This document shows, piece after piece, positions 35,201-46,709 of a stretch of 64,000 nt of DNA (position 1 is its first letter; the number at the start of each line of letters is the position of its first letter). A program made the translations under genes and the position numbers. Source of the stretch: Melampsora larici-populina 98AG31 (Eukaryota > Basidiomycota > Pucciniomycetes > Pucciniales > Melampsoraceae). The stretch covers positions 599,607 through 663,606 of the forward strand of contig NW_006768803.1 of NCBI RefSeq assembly GCF_000204055.1. The letters run 5' to 3'. The notes under the pieces are model-generated. The model saw only the letters and a program-made list of their open reading frames with translations, was not told where the DNA came from and made no database searches.

Positions 35201-35211
35201 CTGTGGTGTAG

Positions 35212-36452
35212 TCATGATCTCCATGATTGTTTTTTTGGGGGGTTGAGATGAGATTTTTACACTTTTAGATTTCAGATGAGATGAAGTTCAAATAATTTAG
35301 ATGACTGTTGATTTAGAAATGTTCCATTGAAGAATAATTTCATAGAAAAAACGTGTTTCATAAACCCTTTCGAGTGTTATCTACACCTTGAATAAGATTA
35401 TTGAGAAATCAACACTATGAATAAAGTCATTGAAACAGTTAACCAAACGTAAGCCATGAAGACGAGCACAGAAAGATTGTCAAGGAAACCAAGAAGTGTG
35501 GGTAGAATAGGATACCAAAGAATATAGAAGCCTTCAAGGAATCAAAACGAAAAGAAGAGATGAAACAAGTTAGGACTAAACCGATGATTCAATCCACTTT
35601 CCAACTCGGCAAAAAGAAAGATGTACGTAAGTACATACGATGAGGAAAGTGATCTTTAACTTTAAAAGAATCGGTTCGCTCAAAAAACCTTGTAAGGGTT
35701 GAGTGAGGTAAGTGTAAGGTAGTCGAGACTGTCAGTTTTACTGAAGTGGGAATCGAAACAGTTGTTATGGTTGCTTTGACTGAAGAGTTGGTGATTAGAG
35801 AATTCGAAAATTAAAATGCTCAGGTTAGGTAACGGGTTGGATTGGGTTGATGTAAGATTGAAGTCGAATGATTTGGATAATAAGCTTTTAAAGAACACTT
35901 GGTTCGATTTTTTTTCATTTCCTTTAAAGTTTTACAAACAAATTCCAACCACTTCTTTCATTTCTTACTTCTAGTTTTACGTTTTACTTTTTTACTTTTT
36001 TGATTTTTTGATTTTTTGATTTGATTTTCTTTTGATCATTTTCAATTTACACTAGCCTGGCGCTTTGAAGAATCGATTTGAAATCATATCCTTTGTAGTA
36101 TTATATTTTTTGGTTGCTTTGGTTGTTTTCATTAAACTTGGAAGCCGAGAAAGGTTTTGAAAGCTTTCGAAACTCACAAACTGATTTTAAAGATTAAAAG
36201 TTAAAAGAAGTACCAAGACAACGGACAGAACAAAGCTTGACAAGTTTTAGAGAGCACAAGGGGTAAAAAGGTGAAATTGAATTAGGTAAAATTTCAAATA
36301 ACTGCTTGCTCAGCTTTATAAAACTCAATCAATCTGTCTCTGATTTCTAATCGACCATTCACTCTCCAATTCCTTTCTTTAGATTTCCTTTTCTTTCTTT
36401 CTTTCTTCCTTAAACTCACTTCACATTTCAACCCAAACCAATCACTCTCACA
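35212..36452. other. Intergenic and F-box gene promoter; no gene seen
   Basis: No coding block. A TTTATAAAAC box at about 36315 lies some 135 bp before the F-box gene start, followed by a CT-rich stretch (36360-36410), a usual layout for a fungal core promoter. Confidence 0.5.
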
Positions 36453-38430
36453 ATGCAATCTAACATCATACCCACCACTCCTACCACTCTAATCACTCCA
36501 ATCCTCGAAACAAGTCAGAACCAATCTAGAAGTACCACATCAAATCTAATCAGACCATCAACACCTACCAAATCCAACCTATCTCAAAACGACGAAGGTT
36601 GTTTTGTCGAACCACCCTTCCCATCACCTATGCCTAACCCCATCAATCGAAGATCATTATCGAATACCTCAACCGAAGAGATCATCAAGCTTCACCAATC
36701 CACCCCCATCATAGCCAGTACATCCTCATCATACCCAATCCAACGACTCATCCAATTTCAATCTCTCACCTCACCCAAACCATCTGAAGAAAAAAAAATC
36801 GATTTCATGAGTGAATTACCAATCGAATTAGGATTATATATCATTTTGAAAATCAATCAAGTTTCATCAATGGTAAAGTGTAGAGAAGTATCTAAGAATT
36901 GGAAAAAGGTAGCTGAAGATCCGGTGGTTTGGCATGAACTCTTTAAGACTCATTCGAATTGGAAAGTTAAAGAAGAGTTTCAAATCAAATCAAAATCATC
37001 TTCTCAACTTCAACCAATTGAAAAAGAAGAAGAAGCAGAAGAAGAAGAAATCAAATCAAAGATGGTTTGTAGAAGAGGTTCTTCGAATAAATTGGTCGCT
37101 AGAAGGTTTAGTCAACTTATCGGAATAGAAGACCTTTCTAAACCGATCACTACTTCTACTAATCCGATAATGAATAGAAAAGATCAAGAAGAAGAAGAAG
37201 TTGAAAGAGAAGGATTAGATTGGTTTAAAGTTTTTAGAGATCGATATGTGATTGAGTCTAGATGGAAATCAGGTGATCAAGTTTCTAGATCATTAAAAGG
37301 ACATAAAGATTCGGTTTATTGTTTACAATTTGATGAAGAGAAAATCGTAACAGGATCTGTTGAGTTTTTTTTCCCATCTTCATCTCTTCTTGAAGATCTC
37401 ACTGATAGATTATTTGGTTACTTTTTCCGTTGGTAAATAGAGAGATAGAAGTGTTAAAGTATGGGATATCAAAACAGGACTTTGTCAACACACCTTAAAT
37501 GGACATCAAGGCAGTGTATTATGTTTAAAGTTTTCAGGATCGGATTTCCTTTTGACAGGTTCATCAGATTGTAAAGTGATACAATGGGATATGAAGACAG
37601 GAGAAAAGAAGAAAGAGTTAATTGGACATCGATCAGGAGTCTTAGATCTTTCGATCAATTCGAATTACATTGTGAGTTGTAGTAAAGATACGACCATCAA
37701 ACTATGGAATCGGTTCGATCTTTCATTACTTAGAACTATAGAAGGTCATACTGGACCGGTAAATGCGATTGAAGTTTCCAAAGACGGTCAATTATTAGTT
37801 TCAGCTTCAGGTGATTCGACTATGAAACTTTGGAACCCATTAACAGGAGAATTGTTGAGGACCTGTGAAGGTCATCTAAGAGGTTTGGCCTGTATTAAAT
37901 TGATTGAAGAACTTGGTTTGGTCATCAGTGGTTCGAATGATGAAACTGTAAAGGTTTGGGATCTTAGGAATGGTCAGTGTTTGAGAACTTTGTTGGGTCA
38001 TGAAGGTTTAGTTAGAACTTTAGATGTAGATGTGAATGAAAGAAGATTAGTCACAGGAAGGTTAGTGCCTTTTGATTCGCTTTTGATATGCTTTTGAATC
38101 GGTTTGATTGAATTGATTCGTTTTTTTTGGGGGTTAGTTATGATAAAACGATTAAAGTTTGGGATTTCGAAACTGGACTGATGAAATTAGATTTTAGAAA
38201 AGGTCAAAAATCGATTGTGTTTGATGTTTCGATAGACTTACATCAAATCATTTCTGTTGGTCATGATTCTAATATCACCATCGTGAGTACTTTTTTTCTG
38301 ATTTCCACTACCACCACCATCAAAACAGTTTGGGTTTCGGTTTCTGAGTTTTGATGTTTGTTTGTTTTTCTTTTGGGGGTTTTTATAGTTGGATTTCGCA
38401 GATGGAATTGATTGTAAAAACTTTATATAA
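36453..38430 (+). CDS. F-box/WD40 repeat protein (SCF ubiquitin ligase adaptor)
   Basis: Predicted substrate receptor of an SCF ubiquitin ligase: the F-box binds Skp1 and the WD40 propeller binds phosphorylated targets. Exons 36453-37358, 37441-38060, 38138-38282 and 38389-38430 give 570 residues. The N-terminal ~110 residues are Ser/Thr/Pro-rich. The F-box is at about 116-165 (FMSELPIELGLYIILKINQV...WHELF). An acidic, Lys-rich linker follows. Seven WD40 repeats run from about residue 282, each with GH...WD-like signatures (VKVWDIKTG, VIQWDMKTG, IKLWN, MKLWN, VKVWDLRNG, IKVWDFETG); the seventh is divergent and lacks its WD. The architecture matches the Met30/Pof1/beta-TrCP type; which orthologue is not certain. 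The last exon encodes only 13 residues. No break or odd codon use seen; a normal host gene. Confidence 0.9.
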
Positions 38431-40400
38431 AATCTAATTAAAAAAAAGTAATAAATTGATTTTCCAAAAGATCAATAGAAACTTATATACTCTTTTTTTT
38501 CTATCTTTGTGTATTCATAGAATCATCATTTTTCCCTTAATCATGTTTTTCCTTTCGTTATGTGGCTAAAATATATATACAATTTGATTTGATTTTTTTT
38601 CTCTACAACTTTCTTCATTACCAAATCACTCACTCTTGTAGCATATTTTTTCCGTTTTTTTCCTTTTTGTATGTATTGGTTTTTCTATCCTTTTTTGTTT
38701 TGGTATAAATAATTTTTTTTTGCCATTTATACAAATTTATAAATAGATAAATGAAAAGGAAAATTACCAAAAAAAATCAAGTTACCTATATTTTTTTTGA
38801 CAATACCGACATTTTGATCATTTTTTTTCTCTCAAATATACAAAGTTGAAAATTAAAGAAAAAAATGAATTTCAAGTCAACAGAAGTCATTATGAGATTG
38901 AATTCCTGGAGTTTTATTATAGAAATCATTCAAATTGAAGTTCATCTGAATCACATCCTGGAATAGAAACTTGAACAAACTTGAATGAATTGATTTCAAA
39001 CTCTATGAAGGTGTTTAGAAAGACTCTGGCTTGTTTTCACTGCCTTGAAGATCCTAACCCTCCTTGAGTTTTTGAGATTCTTGTGAGCCCACACAATCTA
39101 AACACCATTATGGATGCTCTGAGCAATATTGGGGTGCCTGTTCAGGGAAGATCAACTTGAACATCTAAAAGATCTGGATCCCATTCTAGTGTTCTTCAAT
39201 GCTTAGTAAGGGTCCAATTGAGAGAAGAGTGCATCACTTTGGGGATTCAGCTGCCTAAAGGAGGCAAGCTTTGAGCCAGGCATCTTCATTTTAGTGCTGT
39301 GTGCACAGCACTGCAGTGTATAAGTCATAGATCTCTCTCCCTGGTGCTTTGACACACTAATATATAGAATCACACTCCACTCCAGTGTAGTGCAAAATGA
39401 GATGAATGCTATTCTACATTGGTATAGTGAACCACTGTAAAACTGAAGACAAGTGTGTGGTGCCACACTATAAACTATAAAGTGCTACACATACCATAGT
39501 AGATGGATGTTTTCTGACATTGCTACGATGTACAAGAAGCAGGGGGAAGTACATATTTTTTGGTCACATGACCAAAAGGTTGAAGTGGAAAAACCTATTT
39601 ATCATCCATACATTTCATAGGAGCAATAAGGAGTCCTGGTACATTCCTACTTTATGGTTTTACTATGAGTCAAAGAAATGTGATGGAAGCAAGAAGAAGC
39701 CTTGTTGTGTACACAAAACATTTATTTTCAACATAGACAAAAATCAAATTCTGGATTTGAAGCTACTTGAGCTTTTGAAGTTGTAGTCGGTATAACCCAT
39801 ACAACCCATACTTGCTATTGGTATATCTTGTGTGATTGTACTTAGTAGTGAGCTATTAGTATTAGTGAATCAAGGTTTGATGCCTATACTTCAATCTCAT
39901 CTGTCTATGAAGGACACCTCTCTGATCTCTGGATCCATGCAGAGTCATAAAAGTAGCATTCAGATTCAAAATGAACATGTAGAGCCAGATAGGTACAGAG
40001 AGAGCACGGAAAACATTTTCATCTTTAACACTAGGTAACATGTAGAATTACTTTGGTTATCTGCATTGCTGACGTGAAGAGAGACTTGATTTCAGAGCTC
40101 TGCATGGTCACTTTGACATATTTAAAATTTCACGAGTGTTTGTGATGATTCACTTTCACTTCTATTGCCTAATAGCTTGAAAAGTAGAATATACCAGATA
40201 GCCTTTCAATGTTGGAGAACTTTGATTGGCAACATGAAACTAATCCACAGTGATACTTGGTCTTGTTTGCTTGATATGAAACACAACCCAAGGTACAAAA
40301 AATACACCCAAGAATCCCTTCCCTGTAACCCAAAGTGTTTGATTTTGTTTGGATATCCCACCTGTTAGTTTCAACCCTAAGCATGATCTGTTGGAGCAGC
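38431..40400. other. No gene seen (2 kb)
   Basis: 38431-38870 is very AT-rich with T-runs, consistent with a 3' flank. The remainder has only short ORFs (39203-39466 minus, 39520-39786 plus and others) without motifs. Confidence 0.5.
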
Positions 40401-40835
40401 TCAGGAAGATCTGGAGAAAGAATCAAACAACATATCAGTGAACAAATACATGTACAGGAATATGTTAAAAGCTAGAATGAAAAATGCATACTTTCTACAA
40501 CAAAACAAGATACTCAAAACAACTCCTACAAGAGCCAAACACCCAACAGGAACTCCTACAAGTAAATAAACCATGTCTTTTTTGTCATCGCTTGCTCCTT
40601 GTGATTCCCCAAAATCGTTTTGTGACTGTGCATTTAATTGTTCTGAAAGTTTTCTGTCCTCCAAGTATTTTCGATTGGAAGCTGGGAATACCACACCTGC
40701 TTGTTCATAAGCTGTTTGGCTAGATGATATGTCGTTCCTTGCAGATGTATAGCCTTCAGGTAGTCTTAAAACATAAGCAGAGGCTTTGTGCTGCATCAAG
40801 ATATTTATACTAAAGAAAATCTGTGCCAACTTCAT
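40401..40835 (-). CDS. Possible small single-pass membrane protein
   Basis: Read from ATG at 40835: a weakly hydrophobic N-terminus (MKLAQIFFSINILM) that may be a signal sequence, then a hydrophilic Ser/Gln/Asn-rich segment, a strong transmembrane helix (MVYLLVGVPVGCLALVGVVL) and a CCRK stop-transfer end. The frame runs on to TGA at 40401. Alternatively a GTATGC donor just after CCRK and a TTTCTCCAG acceptor give a shorter tail ending in the same stop. The upstream part of the same ORF (to 40925) looks random. No family recognised. It is isolated in repeat-rich sequence, so it could be a chance ORF. Confidence 0.45.
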   Translation of the reverse strand: MKLAQIFFSINILMQHKASAYVLRLPEGYTSARNDISSSQTAYEQAGVVFPASNRKYLEDRKLSEQLNAQSQNDFGESQGASDDKKDMVYLLVGVPVGCLALVGVVLSILFCCRKYAFFILAFNIFLYMYLFTDMLFDSFSRSS

Positions 40836-41551
40836 TTTGGAGTGGCTGATGAAGACAAGAATGGGAGTTTTAAAACTTGAGATTGGTAGTAGTACTTGGT
40901 TTATCCTTTGAGAATATGTATGCAAGGATCAGAAAGAAACAAAAGCTAAGGGAATAAATCCAAAGAAGAAATGTAACTTTATCTAGCTATTCAACCAATT
41001 TGTTACTGAAGGTTTGCTGAATCCTTTTACAAATGTGAAAAGATTGGACACCAGATCAATTTGAGGGAGAAAGGTCTTACAATCTGAAGTGGAGTCCCTT
41101 TTGAAGTTAGCAAGACGTGCATACATTACCAATCCCCTCAAACATTTTCAGACAATTTGATCAGAATCATGTATGGTTTGAAAGTCAATGAGCCAGATTG
41201 AATCAGATTACATTTGAAGCATGCATCAGGGGAATGAGTGAGGACAGGTCCAAAACATGTACTGAAAATTATGAATGTCTATCTGATGTGCTTTGGGGAC
41301 TTGTTTTGCAAGGACCATTAAGATCAATTCACATTTGTAGTTCAACTTTGGAATTTCATTTCAGATGTTGATATATGAATTTCAATCAAAACATCATAAA
41401 TTTTAACTCTTAATTCATCTCATTGAAGATAAACCACAGCCTACAAGTTAGATAGTCTATAACTATCTCAATCTGCAAACATGTAGTATACATGTGATAT
41501 TTGAAAGAGATGTCACACTCTCTTGGCCAACTGCAATTTGCACCTCAATAT
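40836..41551. other. No gene seen
   Basis: AT-rich sequence between the possible membrane protein and a MITE. No coding block or repeat recognised. Confidence 0.45.
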
Positions 41552-41953
41552 TAAGGCATGGACCCGGCACCGGGACCAGCGGGAAAGCCCAAGCCGGGCT
41601 TGGGCCCGGGCTTTTTTGGCCTCAGAAATTTGCCCTTGGGCCCGAGAGTAGTGTGCTCTTGGGCCAGCCAAAAGGGCTGAAACTCAGAGTTTAGAGTGAG
41701 TGTAGCAATGAAAGTGGGTCTGAGAGGCTCAGAAAAGTGGCAATGGGACCCAAAAAGCAAAAAATAGGGCTTTAAATGACCAATATAAAGCGCCTGAAAT
41801 CGCCTGTTTTGTTTATTTTCTTTTATTTTTATTATTTTGGCTGTTCAGCACAGAAAGTTTTTCCACTTGGGCCGGTCCGGGTCGGCCGCCAAAAAACAAG
41901 AGCCCAAGTCGGCTTGGATTTTGAAGGCTGGGTTGGGCCGGGTCCAAGCCTTA
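41552..41953. mobile_element. 402-bp hAT-like MITE with 8-bp TSD
   Basis: Terminal inverted repeats TAAGGCATGGACCCGGC / ...GCCGGGTCCAAGCCTTA are flanked by a perfect 8-bp duplication CTCAATAT (41544-41551 and 41954-41961). GC-rich subterminal GGGCCCGGGC/CTTGGGC words contrast with the AT-rich surroundings. No transposase ORF. A second copy starts at 63938. Confidence 0.92.
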
Positions 41954-44900
41954 CTCAATATCCTGTTCAGTTTTACTGATCATTCACTTCTTTTTTGTAC
42001 TTCAAGCTCTGTTATTCTAAGTTACCTTCACAGATACATATTGATTATCTTTTTCAAAGAAAATCACGCAAACAGATTATCAGGTTCAAGGAACTAAACA
42101 TCCACTGAATCCTTTGTCCAATTTTCCCACTTTTAACATCTGGGTGGGACCTTGTACTTCTCCCATTGAGGTAGATGAACAAAATTGTGTTGTTTTGCAT
42201 CTTTTGCTGGGCAAGCACCGATTTTTTTAATGAATCTTTTGACCCACTACAGAATATGGGGACATGTTGGCAACAGCCAAATTGCAAAATAATCTAACAT
42301 GGAATCAAATGATGACCAACAACTACAAAATAAATTCTATATTGAGGAACACTAACTCTGAACACTCAGATAACACCGTTCAATTCCCTCACTGCCCACA
42401 CTTCAAAGTTCATCAGGTAGTTTTTCAATGTAAACATGCTTGACATGACTAAACTTTTAGTACCAATAATTCTAGGTGACAATTTTCAGGTGGATGGAAA
42501 CCATCACTACAATTATATGTTTCATCTCTGCGCAAAATCAAATAGTCCCTTCTTCTGATAGTGGTATTTTCTGCCCTTGTGTTGCTACAAAGACTAAATT
42601 AGCAAGGCACAGGGTTCTGCCCTAATTTTCCCATGATTCACTTACCCTCAAAATACATTTTCAATAATCTTCCCATCCACATTTACCCCACAGATTTTGG
42701 AATTGGTTACACACTATATGCAGTATTGTTGAACTACTCTCATGAACACTTGATTTCAAAACACATACAATATTTTTTTCAATCAAAGATGAAGATTTGA
42801 AAAACCAAAAGGCAAAAGAAACATTTTTCTACAAGTCTCAGTTGTATCAAGATCTTTTTTCTTTGGAATTTTTGAATAACAAAACATGCAAGCAATCTTC
42901 ATCCAGAAAGGAAGGAAGTCGTATGCTTGAAAAGTTTGGTCTAGGCTCTGCTCAGAAGAAGAGCCAGTTATCTGATATAAATCTGTGAAGAAAAGAGTTT
43001 GGTTTGTCTTTGTGATGTGATCATTACACACCATTTATTTTCTCAAACTTAGAAGGACTTCATGATTGCTTGTCAAAGGCTTGGACATGCAATTCTTGTT
43101 TTTCATCAATGATGATCATTTGAAAAAAATACCACTTTACATGCTGTACCTCAATAAAAGCTTTTTCAAGATTTCCAGAGAACAAAAATCAATTATTTGA
43201 TCTATAGAAGAATCAAGCTGAAAAGTTTTGGTACATACATTACACATTTGAAGACGAGCAGGGAAACCAGTACTTTGTGCATATGTTTGTTTATAGAAAA
43301 ATTACTCATAAGAAGAATATATCTTTATGACATGGTAATAAAGCCAAGATTTTATCATCATCAATACTTGTGATTTTTACTTGAAATTTACCCAAACTTG
43401 ATGATATTTGTGAGAAATCATCCAGGTCAATGAAGTTCTTCAGAGCTTTTAATTGAAGGGTGTGTAAAAAGTTTGAACATTACATAATTAACAAAGCTTA
43501 CAAGATTGTAACATATGAAAGAGGAGAAAGATGAACAAAGTACTGGAATTGATTACATCTCTCTAAGAATACTGAAATGGATTGGAGCACCCTTATTAGA
43601 GCATAGATTGCTATGGAGGAAAATGATCCCCATAAAAGAATAAGATTCTGATCAATAAAAGAAGATTCAGAATCTAATAATATTGTGTACTGATGAAAAA
43701 CTTGAAAAGATGTCTATTCTTGCGCTGAGATTTGATTTCCTACATATAAGTCTCCGGAAGAGAATACTTGGAATTGAAGCCCTTAATCTGGTTGCAATCA
43801 CAAAGACAAGCATCAGAGGAAGATAGTTTTTGGATCTTGAGTGAACAAAACCAGAGAAAGATATTTGGATCTAAGACTATACAAGTACAGAAAGATCCAT
43901 GAGTGAAGGGAATTGAAAACCCTATGACTAGTTAACTATATGTGAATCTTAAAAAGATTTTTCCAAAAACTAAGAGTCCTATCATAGAAGTCATCAAAAA
44001 TATCACAGGACTCAGTCCAGATAGGAGATGAAGATAATCAACAAACTCTTGTTGAAAGACCTCAAGCATATGTTATATTTTAAAGGAACACAAGAGAAGT
44101 GTTGAATTATGATTATCTTTTGGCAAGGGAAATGATAGACCCTGTCATCTATTTCAATGTGATTTTGATTATCTTGTTGATGAAACAATCACTTTGATGT
44201 TGTCGCTTTCATCATTCTACATAGGATTGTTCCCTTCAATCTCTGACTTTCAAAAGAAGTGCAATACCATGCTCAGCAGCCTAGCTATACAAATCACTTT
44301 GTGGACGTCCACAAAATTAAGTGGGGTGATTTTATTTACTGGAATGTAAATGGATCACAATGTTTGAAAGCTGATTTGTATATGGAGCTTGCACAAAAGA
44401 CAGTTCTTTTAAATTCTGTGTTTACGAAATAATGCAAAAGACAATATGAATTCACACATTGTAGTTAGAGGAAAGTACAATTCTTTTATATGTTGTCGGG
44501 TTTTTTTAGGATGTCCTTCATTCAGTGGATTCAATGTAGAACTTGATAGGTGATCATGTTGTTGGTCATGCTTAATTGGGGTTTTCAGCTCTAGAATTCA
44601 GAGCATTGGAAGTTTTGAAAGCCGCGACTACAGTGGATTGATCTGAATGTATGTGACTCAAATGACAGACTGATGAACCAATTTCTGACACTTATTGATG
44701 CGTTTGAGATAAGCAACAGACTGGAGGTACAAAGCCACTTGAATAAGGTTATCATTCTATGCACCACATCTCACATTTTGTGCCACATCCCCGATGATCT
44801 GGAAATGTCAAAGGGGTGGAAATACGCATTATCAAAATGAGCTCAAATTGTCATTTGGTATACTTGAGTGCAACAAAAGGTGCCCATGCATTTTTGCATA

Positions 44901-45335
44901 TACATGCCAAAATTGTGCATATTGTTAAAGACAAAAACAGCAATTTATTTTTTTGGATATATGCAGCTTTGTGAAGTGTGATTCACTATTGCTCTTGGTT
45001 CTCACCTCATCACAGTGAGTTTTTTCTTGCTTATCTCTTCCTCTTTCCTGTCTTTTCCCTCCACAATCAACAGCAACCCTCTACCAGTCCACTACCTCGC
45101 TTTCTAACCATTCTCCATTTTGTTTGCTCTTCACACCAATCCCAACTTGACTGCCCTTGATCAACTTGATTGATTGAGTTTTTAACTCAAATTTAAAACT
45201 TATCAACTTCAAACCAATCTTGTTCAATGGAAATCAGAATCAGAATCATTCTCAATTAAAACTAAATCATATAAGCTATAATCTTATTCATTTAAATCAG
45301 ATCTTTTCACATTGATTTTTTTTATTTTATATTTA
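41954..45335. other. No gene seen (3.4 kb)
   Basis: AT-rich sequence with no conserved coding block, no long ORF and no clear inverted repeat. Confidence 0.45.
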
Positions 45336-45629
45336 TGGCGTTCAAAAATGTGCAAGAAATTTGCAAAACCGATGTGCAAGATCCGTGCAAGATTTCTTGC
45401 ACAGACCTTACTTGATTGATTTTTTCACGACCGCCAAGTGAAAAAACTGCTGTATGTATTTACCCTTTCTCATCAAGGGCAAACTGAGTCCTTGAAGCGA
45501 GGAAGCCTAGGTTCACACATGACTTTCTTAAGTCAGCAAGTTTTGTGCAAGTTCTATGCAAGATGTTTAAAAGAACTTGCACAGAACTTTCTCACAACTT
45601 GCAAATTTCTTGCGCATGTTTTAACGCCA
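45336..45629. mobile_element. 294-bp MITE with GTGCAAG subterminal repeats
   Basis: Terminal inverted repeats TGGCGTTCAAAAATGTGCAA / TTGCGCATGTTTTAACGCCA are flanked by TA dinucleotides. The word TGCAAG or its complement CTTGCA occurs about nine times inside. The TA target suggests a Tc1/mariner-type MITE, though TA may be part of the repeat. Confidence 0.85.
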
Positions 45630-46690
45630 TAATTAAATCAATTCATGATACATGGTACATTCAAATCAAATACAAATCATTTTGATCATTCTTATTCTTT
45701 TTACTGGGCAGCTTTCAAATCACAAACTTATTAGTTCCAACTAAATACTTATTAACCTTGAAGTATCCTTAGTAATCATTTAAAGTAATGTAAATTTCAG
45801 GTTGATCATTTTTAAAACCAGCAGCCCAGCTACTAGCTGAATCTTGAACTTTTTCTCATCTTGGTAAACAACCTTCACAACATTGAGTGATACCAAGTTG
45901 TTCAGGAGCATGACAGGAGCTATGATAAGTTTATAGATGATTACTAAAAATGGAACAGGAATGAAAAGTCTTCAAATGAAACATGTGTTTTGACTCTTTG
46001 ATGATTGAGGATGAGGATGATGATCAGTATATCATTCATATTAATGGCGAACAAGCAATTCAAACAAAACCTGACAAAACCTCCACTTTTCCCCCTGACA
46101 ACTGCAAGTTTTGATCAGCCGAAGTTACAACTTCGCGATGATCACTTTCCATTCTCATATTACATATGTACATACCTCGAAACGATTCATCCAATCTATC
46201 TCTTGATTGCTTCATATGAGTCATCTTTTCACTATCTCCTGATCTCCATTGGCCCATCAACTCGACCTCCCGCTTCATTACAATCTACTCAACAGAAGGT
46301 ATCAATTTGATTGTAAGCCTTTCTTCTGACACTTTTTTCATTCTACCCATCCATCAATTAAAAAAACCCTTGATCCAAATCAATCAAAAATCAGTAGTAA
46401 CATCGATCAGAATCAAACAACAACAACAGTCTTGATCTCATCTAACTACACACAACTCTGATAGACTATCTTCGCCATCTATTCAACACTTTTTTTTACC
46501 AAAAATTATGAATTCCATACAAACTTGAATTTCTTTAATCAATCAAGCAAATCTGAATAAATTGCAAAATTTATAAAGCATCAAGAACCGACTCAAATAA
46601 CCAGTGAAGAAGATTGAATCAAAGTACACAATTTAAATCATTCAAGTGTTCAAAAGTTGGAATCGAAAGATCTTATGAACGATGAATGCT
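45630..46690. other. No gene seen
   Basis: Only short ORFs (46005-46310 plus; 46060-46278 minus) with no motif. It may include the upstream part of the degraded gene that follows. Confidence 0.4.
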
Positions 46691-46709
46691 GATTCCAAAT
46701 CAAACCAAC

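Larger units (their letters stand above)
20112..35211. mobile_element. Putative 15.1-kb transposon carrying transposase, TET-like gene and accessory gene
   Basis: The left end CTACACCACGGGGC (20112) and right end GCCCTGTGGTGTAG (ending 35211) are inverted repeats matching at 13 of 14 positions. The adjacent 600 bp (20140-20720) and 490 bp (34720-35200) are packed with CACCTG/CAGGTG words, which are otherwise almost absent between the ends. A 30-bp block (CAATCAGTGTGGCCTCAGGT...) is shared by both. The interior holds transposase B (+), a TET-like dioxygenase (-) and an accessory gene (+). Short flanks (TTA, TCA) do not form an exact duplication, so the two ends could belong to different insertions. 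TIR plus subterminal repeats fit a CACTA/Plavaka-type element. Confidence 0.6.
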
